Assembly: GCA_963767475.1 (NCBI GenBank)
Contig: CAVYEI010000002.1
Coordinates: forward strand, 434,001-498,000
Reading direction: 5' to 3'
Source of the DNA: WHSW01 sp963767475
GTDB taxonomy: Bacteria; Actinomycetota; Thermoleophilia; Solirubrobacterales; 70-9
DNA: 64,000 bases
Part shown: positions 9,003-16,809 of the stretch, piece by piece
How the letters are laid out: the number at the start of each line of letters is the position of its first letter
How positions within the stretch are numbered: position 1 is the stretch's first letter
Translations under genes and position numbers: made by a program
The notes under the pieces: model-generated
Database searches by the model: none
The model's input: only the letters and a program-made list of their open reading frames with translations
What the model was told of the DNA's origin: nothing

Positions 9003-9236
9003 ATGAGCCACTACGACCGCGACGTGGACATCGCAGCACTCAATCTCGAGGGCTTCGAGGGCACGCGCGCCGTCGGCGAGGAGCAAGAGTGGGGGCTCGT
9101 CCTCCGCGACCGCGAGTCCAATCGCGTGGTCGGCTTCGAGATCTGGAAGGCGAGCGAGCGCTTGCCGGCCGAGCTACTGGATTCCCTGCCTGAACCGCGC
9201 CCGGCAGGTCCTCCAGTCGAACGCCAGCCAGCCTGA
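9003..9236 (+). CDS. DUF2283-like antitoxin candidate
   Basis: 77 residues. The start MSHYDRDVDIAALNLEG and the WGLVLRDRESNRVVGFEIWKA core follow the DUF2283 pattern (a Y-D-x-x-x-D start, then a 'D..G.VVG.EI..A' strand). Genes of this family commonly sit beside DUF4258 toxins as their neutralising partner. The pair is cargo of the small tRNA-targeted element and may stabilise it. There is no DNA-binding domain, so autoregulation is not obvious. Confidence 0.55.
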   Translation: MSHYDRDVDIAALNLEGFEGTRAVGEEQEWGLVLRDRESNRVVGFEIWKASERLPAELLDSLPEPRPAGPPVERQPA

Positions 9237-9241
9237 GGCGC

Positions 9242-10459
9242 ATGGGAGACGTCGAGGTCCTGGTCTCGATCCCCGACGAGAACGTCGGCGTGTATCTCGA
9301 CGGCGATGGCTTCTGGGTCACGGGTCGGCTTGGGGAAGGCGGGACGCTCCTCACTGGCTACCAGCCGAGCGTCGAGGGCCTAATCGAGCGACGCACGGTT
9401 GCCGGCGGTCGGCTTGCTCCGGGCGCCGTAGGAGCCGAGGTCGTCGACGACCTCGGGAATCGTCATCGGGCGACGGCTGCTAACGGCGCGTGGGTCATCG
9501 TCCTCGACCAGCCAACCCGGGGAAACCCGCCCCCGGTTCGGCATTTCGACGCAGATGGTGGGACGGTCGCCGCACCGTTGCCGGATGAGTGGACGCGCGC
9601 GCCGGTTCCGGACGCACACGAGCGGTGCCCGGCGTGTGGCGGGTCGACTTGGGACGAGGTCACCCCGCTCGACGAGTCCCGCGGGATGAGCGGGCCCGCC
9701 TCCGATGCACCGCTCGTCGATGACGACCTCGGCGACCCGCCCGATGTCAGCTCGGGGGATTCGACGCCGACGCCCTTCCTGGTGTGCCGAACGTGTGGAC
9801 ACGAGGAATCCGTGGGAAGCATCCTGGAGGTCGTCGGAGGGGAAGGCGACCCGGATGAGGCGCTGCAGATGGCCCGCGAGTTCCATCGCCTGCGGCGCGA
9901 GCAGGAGCGCGACACACTCGCGAGCATCGAGTTTCCGATCTTCGCGCCTGACGGCCTCGAAGCGGCACTGGGCGGCTGGGGCGGGCTTCCGGGCGCTATC
10001 GACCACGTCACCGTGACCCACTACCGCCCACCCAGCACGCAGCTCTCGGTGGAAACGCTCACCGGCGACGAGTTGTTCATGACACCGGCTGAGCGCGCTC
10101 TTCAGGAACTCGAGGATGTGCTTCCGGCGAGTTCAGCGCAGTCCAGCGAAATGGCGACTGGATCGGACGCCGCGATCAAGCTGTGGTTCGACGCTAGGGA
10201 GCGCGAGGAGCGCGCGAGGACGCGCGAGTTGATGGGCCGGGTCAACGAACGCAAGGACGAGATGCTCGTTGACGGTGTTCGTCAGGCGGTGGAGGTCGCC
10301 GAGGTCGAAGGGGCCTGGGCCGCCGCCTTCGACCGCGAAGGGATCGGCGTCACCGTGAGCTCGTCAGGAGTGCCGTTTGCGGAGGTTCGGCTTGTCACCC
10401 TCGACGACCCGCTCGGGTCGCTGCGGTCAGCGCTCGACAACGTCCCATGGGCCGAGTGA
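9242..10459 (+). CDS. Zinc-ribbon protein of unknown function
   Basis: 405 residues, starting 5 bases after the DUF2283 gene and so probably co-transcribed. The N-terminal 120 residues look beta-rich. A split zinc ribbon is formed by CPAC at about 129-132 and CRTC at about 182-185, separated by an acidic linker. The C-terminal half is helical and highly charged (DAREREERARTRELMGRVNERKDEM). I do not recognise the family. Lying in a mobile element directly after a toxin-antitoxin-like pair, it may be a third component or unrelated cargo. Confidence 0.5.
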   Translation: MGDVEVLVSIPDENVGVYLDGDGFWVTGRLGEGGTLLTGYQPSVEGLIERRTVAGGRLAPGAVGAEVVDDLGNRHRATAANGAWVIVLDQPTRGNPPPVRHFDADGGTVAAPLPDEWTRAPVPDAHERCPACGGSTWDEVTPLDESRGMSGPASDAPLVDDDLGDPPDVSSGDSTPTPFLVCRTCGHEESVGSILEVVGGEGDPDEALQMAREFHRLRREQERDTLASIEFPIFAPDGLEAALGGWGGLPGAIDHVTVTHYRPPSTQLSVETLTGDELFMTPAERALQELEDVLPASSAQSSEMATGSDAAIKLWFDAREREERARTRELMGRVNERKDEMLVDGVRQAVEVAEVEGAWAAAFDREGIGVTVSSSGVPFAEVRLVTLDDPLGSLRSALDNVPWAE

Positions 10460-10470
10460 TGCGCATCGCA

Positions 10471-10488
10471 TGTACCCGTCTCGTACCT
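10471..10488 (+). promoter_or_regulatory. Candidate integrase/excisionase arm-type site, right
   Basis: TGTACCCGTCTCGTACCT, 17 of 18 identical to 6855-6872 and in the same orientation, just inside the right att copy. The surrounding sequence is not conserved between the two ends, so this short match stands out. Function inferred from position only. Confidence 0.4.
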
Positions 10489-10538
10489 TCGGCCCACTCC
10501 CTCGCCGGAGCCGCGGCACGAAATCCCTGCAAATCGAG

Positions 10539-10582
10539 ATGCCCCGACCAGGATTCGAACCTGGGGCCTACTCCTTAGGAGG
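10539..10582 (-). repeat. 3' fragment of tRNA-Arg(CCT): right attachment-site copy
   Basis: Identical over 44 bases to 6704-6747. Here the flanking GAGT happens to restore the 5' anticodon stem (ACTCC / GGAGT), but the preceding 25 bases on the minus strand contain no D arm or matching acceptor (GCCCCGA expected). It too is only a tRNA 3' piece. It lies 84 bases before an intact integrase gene, the usual arrangement of att and int, so it may also be the left end of a second element. Confidence 0.7.
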
Positions 10583-10666
10583 GAGTATTGAAGGCCCAAT
10601 TATCGGCTTATATAAGCCATAACGGAAATCCATGACCAACGTCCATGACCAAGGTATGGTTAACTG

Positions 10667-11881
10667 ATGGTCATGGCTCGAGGCATAAAAGGCAACCAGG
10701 GGCATATTGACAGCTACAAGACCCCCTCTGGAGAGGACCGTTTCCGGGTCCGGCTCTCCATCAATGGCCAGCGCCTGAGCAAGGTCTTCCCGACAGTAGA
10801 ACTGGCCGAGGACTATCGGGACACTCAGATCCAAGCCCGGCGCAAGGACCCGGCCAAGACCCAAGCCTCATTGACCCACGTGCCTTTGGCCAACTTCGTG
10901 AGATTGTGGATGGAGGATCGAGCCGACGGCGCCCCATTCCACCTGGCTCAGAGAACAAGGAGCAACTACTACCGGGCATTCAAGCGCTGGGTCCTCCCCT
11001 ATGGCCTAGCCGGCTACGACTACAGGCGACTCAACGCCGAACACCTGACTCTCTGGCGGCGAGAGGTGATTGAAAGAGCCGGGACCGAAAACGTCCGCAC
11101 CTGTTTAAAGGTCATTTCCGGCGCCTACAACTGGGGCATCCAGACCCCGGAAACACTCGGTGTCTCGATCAATCCAGTCGGCGCCATCAAATGGCCGACC
11201 AAGGCCCGTAGCCATGACGTCTATGTGGTCGAGCACATCGTCGTCGAGCGAATTCGCCGACATATCCTCGACCACGAAGAAGGGGCCGACGAACGCCGAC
11301 GCGAGCGGGACGCATTGTTGCTCTCGCTCATGGCCCAGACCGGCTGTAGACCGGGCGAGGCCCGACAGATCGAACTGGGCATGGTCGACTTTGAAGGCCG
11401 GGCCATCCACTTGCCAAAGCGGATCTCCAAGACTGGGCACGCGAGGAAGCTCCGTCTGTGGCGGCCCCTGGCCGACGACATCGGCGCCTGGGTCGGTAGT
11501 CAGGAGCTCAGGCTTCATCAGACACTGTGCTGCCGCCATGACGGTAGTGAGATGGGCCAGTTCGGATGGGATCGCTGGCGCGAGAAAGCTTTTGAGCCGG
11601 CCCGAAACGCTGTTGCTGACCAGCTCGGCGATGAGAGGTTGGGCAACGCCAGGGCCTACGACCTCTGCCGGCACAGCTTTGCCGCCCAAGCAATCAACGC
11701 CCTGTGGGATTTGAACTCGCTCTCTGAGGCCATGGGCCATCACATCTCAACCCTCAGTCAGCACTACTCCCACCAACTGCAGGTCGCCCGGGAAGAGGAC
11801 AAGCGCAAAGATCCGGAGTTAGCCGTGTTGAAGGCCCGCCAGGCGGTGGGCCGGGAAATGAGCGTCGGCCCAACTCCATAG
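10667..11881 (+). CDS. Tyrosine recombinase (site-specific integrase), intact
   Basis: 404 residues from GTG/ATG 10667-10673. The N-terminal arm-binding region (about 1-60, GHIDSYKTPSGEDRFRVRLS) is the beta-sheet AP2-like type. The core-binding domain is at about 65-170 and the catalytic domain at 185-385. Catalytic boxes: TGCRPGEARQ with Arg, DLCRHSFAAQ with Arg-His, and GHHISTLSQHYSH with the Tyr nucleophile. It catalyses integration and excision at the adjacent tRNA-derived att site. Base composition is lower in GC than neighbouring genes, consistent with transfer. An excisionase-like gene follows at 12.3 kb on the opposite strand. Confidence 0.85.
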   Translation: MVMARGIKGNQGHIDSYKTPSGEDRFRVRLSINGQRLSKVFPTVELAEDYRDTQIQARRKDPAKTQASLTHVPLANFVRLWMEDRADGAPFHLAQRTRSNYYRAFKRWVLPYGLAGYDYRRLNAEHLTLWRREVIERAGTENVRTCLKVISGAYNWGIQTPETLGVSINPVGAIKWPTKARSHDVYVVEHIVVERIRRHILDHEEGADERRRERDALLLSLMAQTGCRPGEARQIELGMVDFEGRAIHLPKRISKTGHARKLRLWRPLADDIGAWVGSQELRLHQTLCCRHDGSEMGQFGWDRWREKAFEPARNAVADQLGDERLGNARAYDLCRHSFAAQAINALWDLNSLSEAMGHHISTLSQHYSHQLQVAREEDKRKDPELAVLKARQAVGREMSVGPTP

Positions 11882-11931
11882 TTCAGCGAGTTAGTCGAGG
11901 TCTGTCGCAAACGGTGCCGGGCTAGAGACCG

Positions 11932-12153
11932 TTAGAAGCCGGCGGCATCCAAGACTTCGATGGCGTAGCTCAATGCTTGGAGCGACTCGGCGGTCTCCTC
12001 GTCATGCAGCTCGTCGCACTCCATGGCGTAGACGAGCATGAAGCTAGCGAACTCGGCGCACGATGCCGGCTCGAGCTCGCCGGACAATTCGGCCATGGCC
12101 AGCCAGGCGCTGCGGGCGGTTTCGCCGTCAGGAGTTCCTTGTCTAGTTCTCAT
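11932..12153 (-). CDS. Small acidic helical protein, unknown function
   Basis: 73 residues, strongly acidic and predicted helical (ELEPASCAEFASFMLVYAMECDELHDEETAESL). No recognisable family. It lies between the integrase and the excisionase-like gene in the acquired region. Coding status rests on composition and isolation only. Confidence 0.35.
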   Translation of the reverse strand: MRTRQGTPDGETARSAWLAMAELSGELEPASCAEFASFMLVYAMECDELHDEETAESLQALSYAIEVLDAAGF

Positions 12154-12290
12154 CAGACGACTATGCCCCAGGCTCGGCGCCCAGACCCCCGATTTTCGTT
12201 AATCGCCGAGTACCCGCAAATGGCTACTGGGCAACCCCCGCTACCGAGGCAGCAGGCGCGCAGCGCCCTCCCGGGTCCGAGGACCTAGGA

Positions 12291-12626
12291 CTAGGCCTTG
12301 AAATTAAAATCGATGGCACTGCGATCGATGCCAGTGGCGACGGCTAGGGGAGTCGGGCTCGCGGCCCGCTGACCGCCCTGGGCCCAGGCCTTCTGCCATT
12401 CCTCAAGAGCCGACTGCGCGATCAGACGATCGTTACCCGGGCCTCCGGGCTGCAGGTAGCGGATGAGGTTTAGTTTGCACTGGCGGTCCCAGAAATCCCA
12501 GGAAAGCTTGGTCTCCTCGGCCAGCTTGCTTAGTGTCCACATCCGCTCCATGGAGCCAAGGTAGGACGCTCCCAGACCGGTACCGGAGAGGCGTCCAGAT
12601 CGCGTGACTTCTGACACTAGGCTCAT
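12291..12626 (-). CDS. Excisionase-like helix-turn-helix protein
   Basis: 111 residues, or 86 if started at ATG 12551. The core WTLSKLAEETKLSWDFWDRQ, then LNLIRYLQPGG, then RLIAQSALEEWQKAW follows the winged MerR/Xis-type layout of excisionases and 'helix-turn-helix 17' proteins: a recognition helix, a wing carrying the site-recognition Tyr/Leu, and a C-terminal 'LEEW' helix. Such proteins bend DNA to direct the partner integrase towards excision. It lies 0.4 kb beyond the intact integrase and is its likely partner. Confidence 0.5.
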   Translation of the reverse strand: MSLVSEVTRSGRLSGTGLGASYLGSMERMWTLSKLAEETKLSWDFWDRQCKLNLIRYLQPGGPGNDRLIAQSALEEWQKAWAQGGQRAASPTPLAVATGIDRSAIDFNFKA

Positions 12627-12800
12627 GAGGCGGTTCCGGCGCTAACCGGGGCATCCCGCGTGTTGGGCACGATGGCTGAGCGCCGTCGCCGGCAACCTGA
12701 AGTGCGCGCAGCTCGATCGGTCGCCGGGGCTAAGACGACCTACGTTCGGCTGATGACCAATTCACGGTGAACCATCAGACCGACGTCCACCACACCTCAG

Positions 12801-13721
12801 ATGTCACCGCACCGCACGCTGCCATCGAGCGGCCTGTCGCTCGAGCAGATGCAGTCGTTGTTCGGCGCTTTAGGACTACCAGCGCTTCTGTACGAACTGG
12901 AAACACTGCCGGAGCCGGTCGGCAACAAGGACGAGGCTGAGACGCTCCGTGCGGTCGCTTGCAAATACCTGACCAGTGGCTACCCAGTCTTGGTTTCGAG
13001 CGCTGACCACGCCTTCGTGCTGATCGGATGGAAATACGACGGTGCCGACCTGCGCTTCATCGCCTGTGATGATCAGGTCGGCCCGTACGCAGTGGTGGGC
13101 GAGGACGAAGGTCCTCCAACCGAAGACAAGTGGGACGCGCTGATGATCCCGCTGCCGCCGAAGGTCTACCTGAGTGGTGAAGGCGCCGAACGCTCGGCGT
13201 TCTCAAACCTCGAGATCTCGATCGAAGAGGCTGAAAAGGAGAAGGCCGATCCGCCGCCAGAGGCTTTAACCATCGTCGAAGGTCTGAACGATCCCGATCG
13301 GCCGATCAGCGTCCGGTCCTACCTGCTCGACAGCCGTTCTTACAAGTCGTTTCTTCCCGAGCAGGATCGTGACACGCGTGCTGTCACGTCACTGCGCCTA
13401 GCACCGCTGCCACATTTCGTCTGGGTCGTCGAGTTCCAATCGCGCCAGGCTCGTAGCGCGGGCGAGCCGTCGGTCATCGCCGATTTCGTCCTTGATACCA
13501 CCAGTCACGATTCACTTCCGGTAATCAGCGCGATCAACTTCCGGGGTGGGACGATGATCCTCGACCCGCGCTGCTCGATCGGCGAGGCGCAGCAACCGTC
13601 ACATATCGTTGCCGTTGACGGCCGACCCTGGAAGTCCCTCGAGCCAGCGACCCACTTTCGCCACTCGCGTGGGCGCCCGGTCGCACCGCTACTGCACCCA
13701 GACAAGCCACCTCCCGCCTAG
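12801..13721 (+). CDS. Papain-fold (C39-like) domain protein, probably N-terminally incomplete
   Basis: 306 residues. The segment GYPVLVSSADHAFVLIGW followed by FIACDDQVGPYAVV matches the His and Asp/Asn part of papain-like C39 folds. The leading helix with the catalytic Cys, expected before the RTLPSSGLSLEQMQ segment, is absent. Upstream sequence is in frame only to a stop at 12768. The gene is therefore either a 5'-truncated peptidase or a non-catalytic relative. The remaining 200 residues show no known motif. It lies in the island region beyond the integrase. Confidence 0.45.
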   Translation: MSPHRTLPSSGLSLEQMQSLFGALGLPALLYELETLPEPVGNKDEAETLRAVACKYLTSGYPVLVSSADHAFVLIGWKYDGADLRFIACDDQVGPYAVVGEDEGPPTEDKWDALMIPLPPKVYLSGEGAERSAFSNLEISIEEAEKEKADPPPEALTIVEGLNDPDRPISVRSYLLDSRSYKSFLPEQDRDTRAVTSLRLAPLPHFVWVVEFQSRQARSAGEPSVIADFVLDTTSHDSLPVISAINFRGGTMILDPRCSIGEAQQPSHIVAVDGRPWKSLEPATHFRHSRGRPVAPLLHPDKPPPA

Positions 13722-14095
13722 GTGGAGTACTGCTCCTTCAGATCCGGCTCTTGCAGTCGATCGCCGGCCCGGTTCGCAATCCCGCTCTTACCTGCCCCGG
13801 AGCCGCAGGGAGAAACGTTGGCCGACGACGGTGGACGGATGCGATCCGAATCACATCCAGCAGCGATCGACCGCATCCGGTGGGACGGGGCCAAGCAATG
13901 CCGTCGACAGCTGGCCCGGATCGGGTGAGCACCTTGCCGGGCCCGGCAAGGACGGGGGTGGATGGCCGGCTTCGAGACCTTCATTCCGATTGATATCGAG
14001 TAGAGCCGATACCCCTGGCCTTCGTCGACGAATCCCTGTCAACAAAGCCGCGGTCTGAAGGAAACAAAGGAGGAGCGAGGACCGGGTCCCAGACT
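13722..14095. other. Intergenic region with no recognised feature
   Basis: 374 bases with short frames on both strands but no start/ribosome-site combination or family similarity that I can support. Confidence 0.5.
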
Positions 14096-14392
14096 ATGCT
14101 CGCCCAACTCATGGCGTCGCTATACACGAAGGACGGCGTACCACTCGAGGTGCGCGGAGCCGCCGTATACAACCCGAGCGGAGAGCACTTCGGCACCGTT
14201 CAAGGTGATCGGGTTTACGACCACCGGGGGCATTACCGGGGGACGATCGTGGACGGCCGATTGGTCCATAGGTCGACCGAGTCGGCCTTGATGGGCGGAA
14301 GCGCCGGCAGGCTAGGCAACGTCGGCGCAAGCGCAGAGCCGCCGGCACCAGCCACCGGCGACTGGGGCGACGAACCGAACATCACCCCATGA
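14096..14392 (+). CDS. 4-fold beta-flower domain protein
   Basis: 98 residues (ATG 14111 is an alternative start). Repeating 'G..F/V.Y....G...G' strands (TKDGVPLEVRGAAVYNPSG, then HFGTVQGDRVYDHRGHYRG) form the four-bladed beta-flower domain, a small module found in proteins of unknown function, often in genomic islands. The tail from about residue 65 is low-complexity. No catalytic residues are evident. Confidence 0.5.
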   Translation: MLAQLMASLYTKDGVPLEVRGAAVYNPSGEHFGTVQGDRVYDHRGHYRGTIVDGRLVHRSTESALMGGSAGRLGNVGASAEPPAPATGDWGDEPNITP

Positions 14393-14507
14393 CCGCTGAC
14401 CACCAGGCCGTTACCTGAACCGGCCCGGCTGAGGACAGCACGCCGGCGTCTGATGAACCGACTCTTTATCCCGCCAGCCGGGGCGCCGCCCTTGTAGCCA
14501 TTCGAGC

Positions 14508-14816
14508 CTACGCCTCCTCGTAGAGGCCGAGGAGTCGTGTGCCCCGACTCGTCCGACGAATGATCACGTGCTGCCCGGAGCGCTCGCGGATAATCAGGCC
14601 GGCAGACTCGAGCGAACGGAAATGGTGCGTGGCGGCACCGGGCGTCATGATCAGCGCTTCCGCCAAGCGCCCCGCAGTCCGCGGTTCGTCGAGAAGGCGA
14701 AGGATCGTCGTTCGCTGAACACCGACCAGGGTCTCGAGCGCTTTTCGGAAAGGGAGCCTCCGGCCTTCGAGGATCGCCGAAGGGCCGGAAGGCTGATCGG
14801 TCATCGGGACGATCAC
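14508..14816 (-). CDS. ArsR-like HTH regulator, short paralogue
   Basis: 102 residues, starting at GTG 14816 and overlapping the TGA of a ROK-like tail. It is essentially only the winged helix (TTILRLLDEPRTAGRLAEAL, then MTPGAATHHFRSLESAGLII). The last 80 residues are clearly paralogous to the C-termini of the regulators at 28770, 35562 and 42691, which have about 250 extra N-terminal residues. This copy has lost, or never had, the N-terminal domain. Probable transcription factor, ligand unknown. Confidence 0.65.
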   Translation of the reverse strand: MIVPMTDQPSGPSAILEGRRLPFRKALETLVGVQRTTILRLLDEPRTAGRLAEALIMTPGAATHHFRSLESAGLIIRERSGQHVIIRRTSRGTRLLGLYEEA

Positions 14817-14905
14817 ACCGGGACGAGCTCGTCGAGTGCCATCGCAGCGGCCCCGACCATGCGAGCGCCGACGCCCACCCGGGCGCTCTCGTCCGCCGCC
14901 GACCG
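14813..14905 (-). pseudogene. ROK-family kinase/repressor C-terminal remnant
   Basis: About 30 codons ending ARVGVGARMVGAAAMALDEL before the stop at 14813. This matches the conserved C-terminal 'LG..AGMIGAA.LAL' helix of ROK sugar kinases. No ROK ATP-binding or ExGH/zinc motifs occur upstream. It overlaps the start of the HTH gene by a GTGA. The same ROK tail/HTH arrangement recurs at 43.7 kb. Confidence 0.4.
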
Positions 14906-14941
14906 GAGGTCCCGGAGGTCCCGGAGGTCACCGGCCCGCGC

Positions 14942-15298
14942 GGTGGTGATCAGCTTCCGGCCGACGATCTCGCGTCCGGCATTGAGCATGCGGCCGATGC
15001 GTTCTCGCTCGGCGACCAGACACTCACGGAAGGGATCCTCGGAGGCGCCGGCTTTCGCGACATCCGTTTCACCGAGGTTCAGGAACCGGTCTACTTCGGG
15101 CGCGACAGCGCCGCCGCGCTCGAGCACGTGTGCGCCTTCCAGGACACCCGCGACGCGCTCGCAAGCCTGGGTCCCGCGGAAACCGCCCGGGCCCTCGAGC
15201 GGCTTCGCGCCCTGCTCGCCGACCACCACACCCACGACGACGGCGTGGCTTTCGACTCGCGCGCCTGGTTGATCACCGCCCGGCGGGGCTCGGCCTAG
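14942..15298 (+). pseudogene. SAM-dependent methyltransferase, C-terminal remnant
   Basis: In the frame ending at TAG 15296 the plus strand reads DAFSLGDQTLTEGILGGAGF, then FTEVQEPVYFGRD, then LEHVCAFQDTRDALASLG, then VAFDSRAWLITARRG. This is the typical C-terminal third of class I methyltransferases of the ubiE/Methyltransf_25 type. There is no start codon and no SAM-binding GxGxG motif upstream, so only a fragment of about 100-120 codons remains. It is convergent with the HTH/ROK remnant. Confidence 0.45.
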
Positions 15299-15327
15299 GC
15301 GCTGCTTCACAACTCGGGAGGCTCGGG

Positions 15328-15924
15328 TCACGAACTACCGGGCCGCAGAATTTCCCCCTGCGCCGCGCCCTCGACCAGCTCGACATAGGAGCGGGCGATC
15401 TCGGCAGCCGGGGTCCCCTCGGCAGGGTCCATGCCGAGCTCGCTCAGGGTTTCGGCGACCCAGCCCGGGCTGACGGCGTTGACGCGCACACCGCGCTCGA
15501 GATCGGTGATCGCGGCGCGTACGAAGGCTTCGAGGCCCGCGTTGACCAGTGCTCCGGGTGCCGCCCCAGCGGTGTCCTCCGGGATCGTGCCGGTGGTCAG
15601 CGTGACCGAGCCACCGTCGTTGAGCCGAGCGGCACCGCGGACCGCGACCTCGACCTGACCCAGCAGCTTCGCCGCGACGAGGTCGGCGAACCCGTCCCCC
15701 GCGAGCTCCCGCATCGGGGTGAGCGGGGCGCTGGCGGCGCAGCATACGACCGCGTCGAGGTCGCCGACGGCTTCGAAGATCGCCGCTACCGACCCTCGAT
15801 CGGCGAGGTCCACCCGCGGGTCGCCGCGGCGCGAAGCCCCGATCACTTCGTGATCGGCGCCGGCAAGCGCCTCGGACACGGCACGGCCGAGCGTGCCCTT
15901 GGCGCCGATGATCAATATGCGCAT
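15328..15924 (-). CDS. Short-chain dehydrogenase/reductase
   Basis: 198 residues from ATG 15924 (MRILIIGAKGTLGRAVSEAL), an NAD(P)-binding Rossmann start with GxxGxxG. The longer frame to 16239 is shadow of the upstream regulator. The catalytic region is compact: GGSVTLTTGTIPEDT takes the usual Ser position and no clear YxxxK follows, resembling short atypical SDRs. VRVNAVSPGWV is the usual C-terminal SDR motif. Its start overlaps the 3' end of the XRE regulator gene by 13 bases, indicating one operon. Substrate unknown. Confidence 0.75.
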   Translation of the reverse strand: MRILIIGAKGTLGRAVSEALAGADHEVIGASRRGDPRVDLADRGSVAAIFEAVGDLDAVVCCAASAPLTPMRELAGDGFADLVAAKLLGQVEVAVRGAARLNDGGSVTLTTGTIPEDTAGAAPGALVNAGLEAFVRAAITDLERGVRVNAVSPGWVAETLSELGMDPAEGTPAAEIARSYVELVEGAAQGEILRPGSS

Positions 15925-16745
15925 GCCACTGTTTCGAGCGCGGGGATCCGCTCCGCCGTAGGACTCCCGGGCTCGGCGGTGTAGACGATCAGCACACGCC
16001 CCGCCGGTGGTGCGATCTCGAAAGATTCGTAGTCGAGCTCGAGCAGACCGACGGCCGGGTGGGCCAGAACCTTGCGTCCGGAGGTCTTCTCGAACACATC
16101 CTGCCGCTCCCAGTAGCGCCGGAAGTCCGGCGACTCGCGGGAGAGCTCCTCGATCAGCTCGCCGAGGGCGCGATCCTCGCTGAACCGCGTGGAGTTGAGC
16201 TTCAGCACGTCGGTTACCTCCTGCGCCAGGCTCTCCCACTCCGGATAGAGGTCGCGGGCCGTCGGGTCCAGGAGGATTCGCCGGGCCACGTTGCGCTCTT
16301 CCGGTGGTTGCGCGGCGACGGCCTGGTCAAGCGCCGCGCCGGTCGAGTTCCAGGCGAGCACCTCGCAGCAGCGTCCGAGAACCACGGCGGGCGTCGGCGC
16401 CAGGGCCTCGAGCATGCGCAGAAGCGCGGGCCGGATCGCTTCGTCGGGCGGAGTCCGCGGCGATCGTCCCCGAGCGCGGTCGGCCAGTGCCTGGACGTGC
16501 GCGCGCTCGGCTGGACCGAGTCGCAGCGCCTCGGCGAAGGCGTCGAGGACGGCGTCCGATGGGAGCACGCGCCCCTGCTCGACACGGCGCAGGTAGTCCG
16601 GACTCACCCCCGCCAGCAGACCGACCTCCTCGCGTCGGAGACCTGGGACCCGGCGTGGTGAGTTCGCGGTCACGCCGACCTCGTGCGGCTGGACGGAGTC
16701 ACGCCGGGCGCGAAGGAAGGCGCCCAACTCGGTATGTGGGCTCAT
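15912..16745 (-). CDS. XRE-family regulator with MmyB-like ligand-binding domain
   Basis: 277 residues. The N-terminal HTH_3 domain is at about 5-80 (ELGAFLRARRDSVQP, then LRREEVGLLAGVSPDYLRRV, then EQGRVLPSDAVL). The C-terminal MmyB-like domain at about 105-270 is thought to bind a fatty-acid-like ligand (VLAWNSTGAALDQAV, then LLELDYESFEIAP). These actinobacterial regulators commonly control an adjacent SDR or oxidoreductase, and here a short SDR overlaps the 3' end. Probably controls the SDR genes on either side. Confidence 0.85.
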   Translation of the reverse strand: MSPHTELGAFLRARRDSVQPHEVGVTANSPRRVPGLRREEVGLLAGVSPDYLRRVEQGRVLPSDAVLDAFAEALRLGPAERAHVQALADRARGRSPRTPPDEAIRPALLRMLEALAPTPAVVLGRCCEVLAWNSTGAALDQAVAAQPPEERNVARRILLDPTARDLYPEWESLAQEVTDVLKLNSTRFSEDRALGELIEELSRESPDFRRYWERQDVFEKTSGRKVLAHPAVGLLELDYESFEIAPPAGRVLIVYTAEPGSPTAERIPALETVACAY

Positions 16746-16809
16746 CGATTCAGCGTGACATACCGCGATCAGTCGGACCAGGTCAGCGTTCGCCTAGTCA
16801 CGGTGCGAT

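Larger units (their letters stand above)
6704..10582. mobile_element. Integrative element remnant bounded by 44-bp tRNA-Arg att repeats
   Basis: Two identical 44-bp tRNA 3'-end fragments in direct orientation define a 3.9-kb unit. It contains a collagen-like surface protein gene, a 5'-truncated tyrosine recombinase, a DUF4258/DUF2283 pair and a zinc-ribbon orphan. A near-identical 18-base motif lies just inside each end, as expected for integrase arm or accessory sites. The element's own integrase is broken, so it is probably immobile unless helped in trans, for example by the intact integrase next to its right end. Confidence 0.65.
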
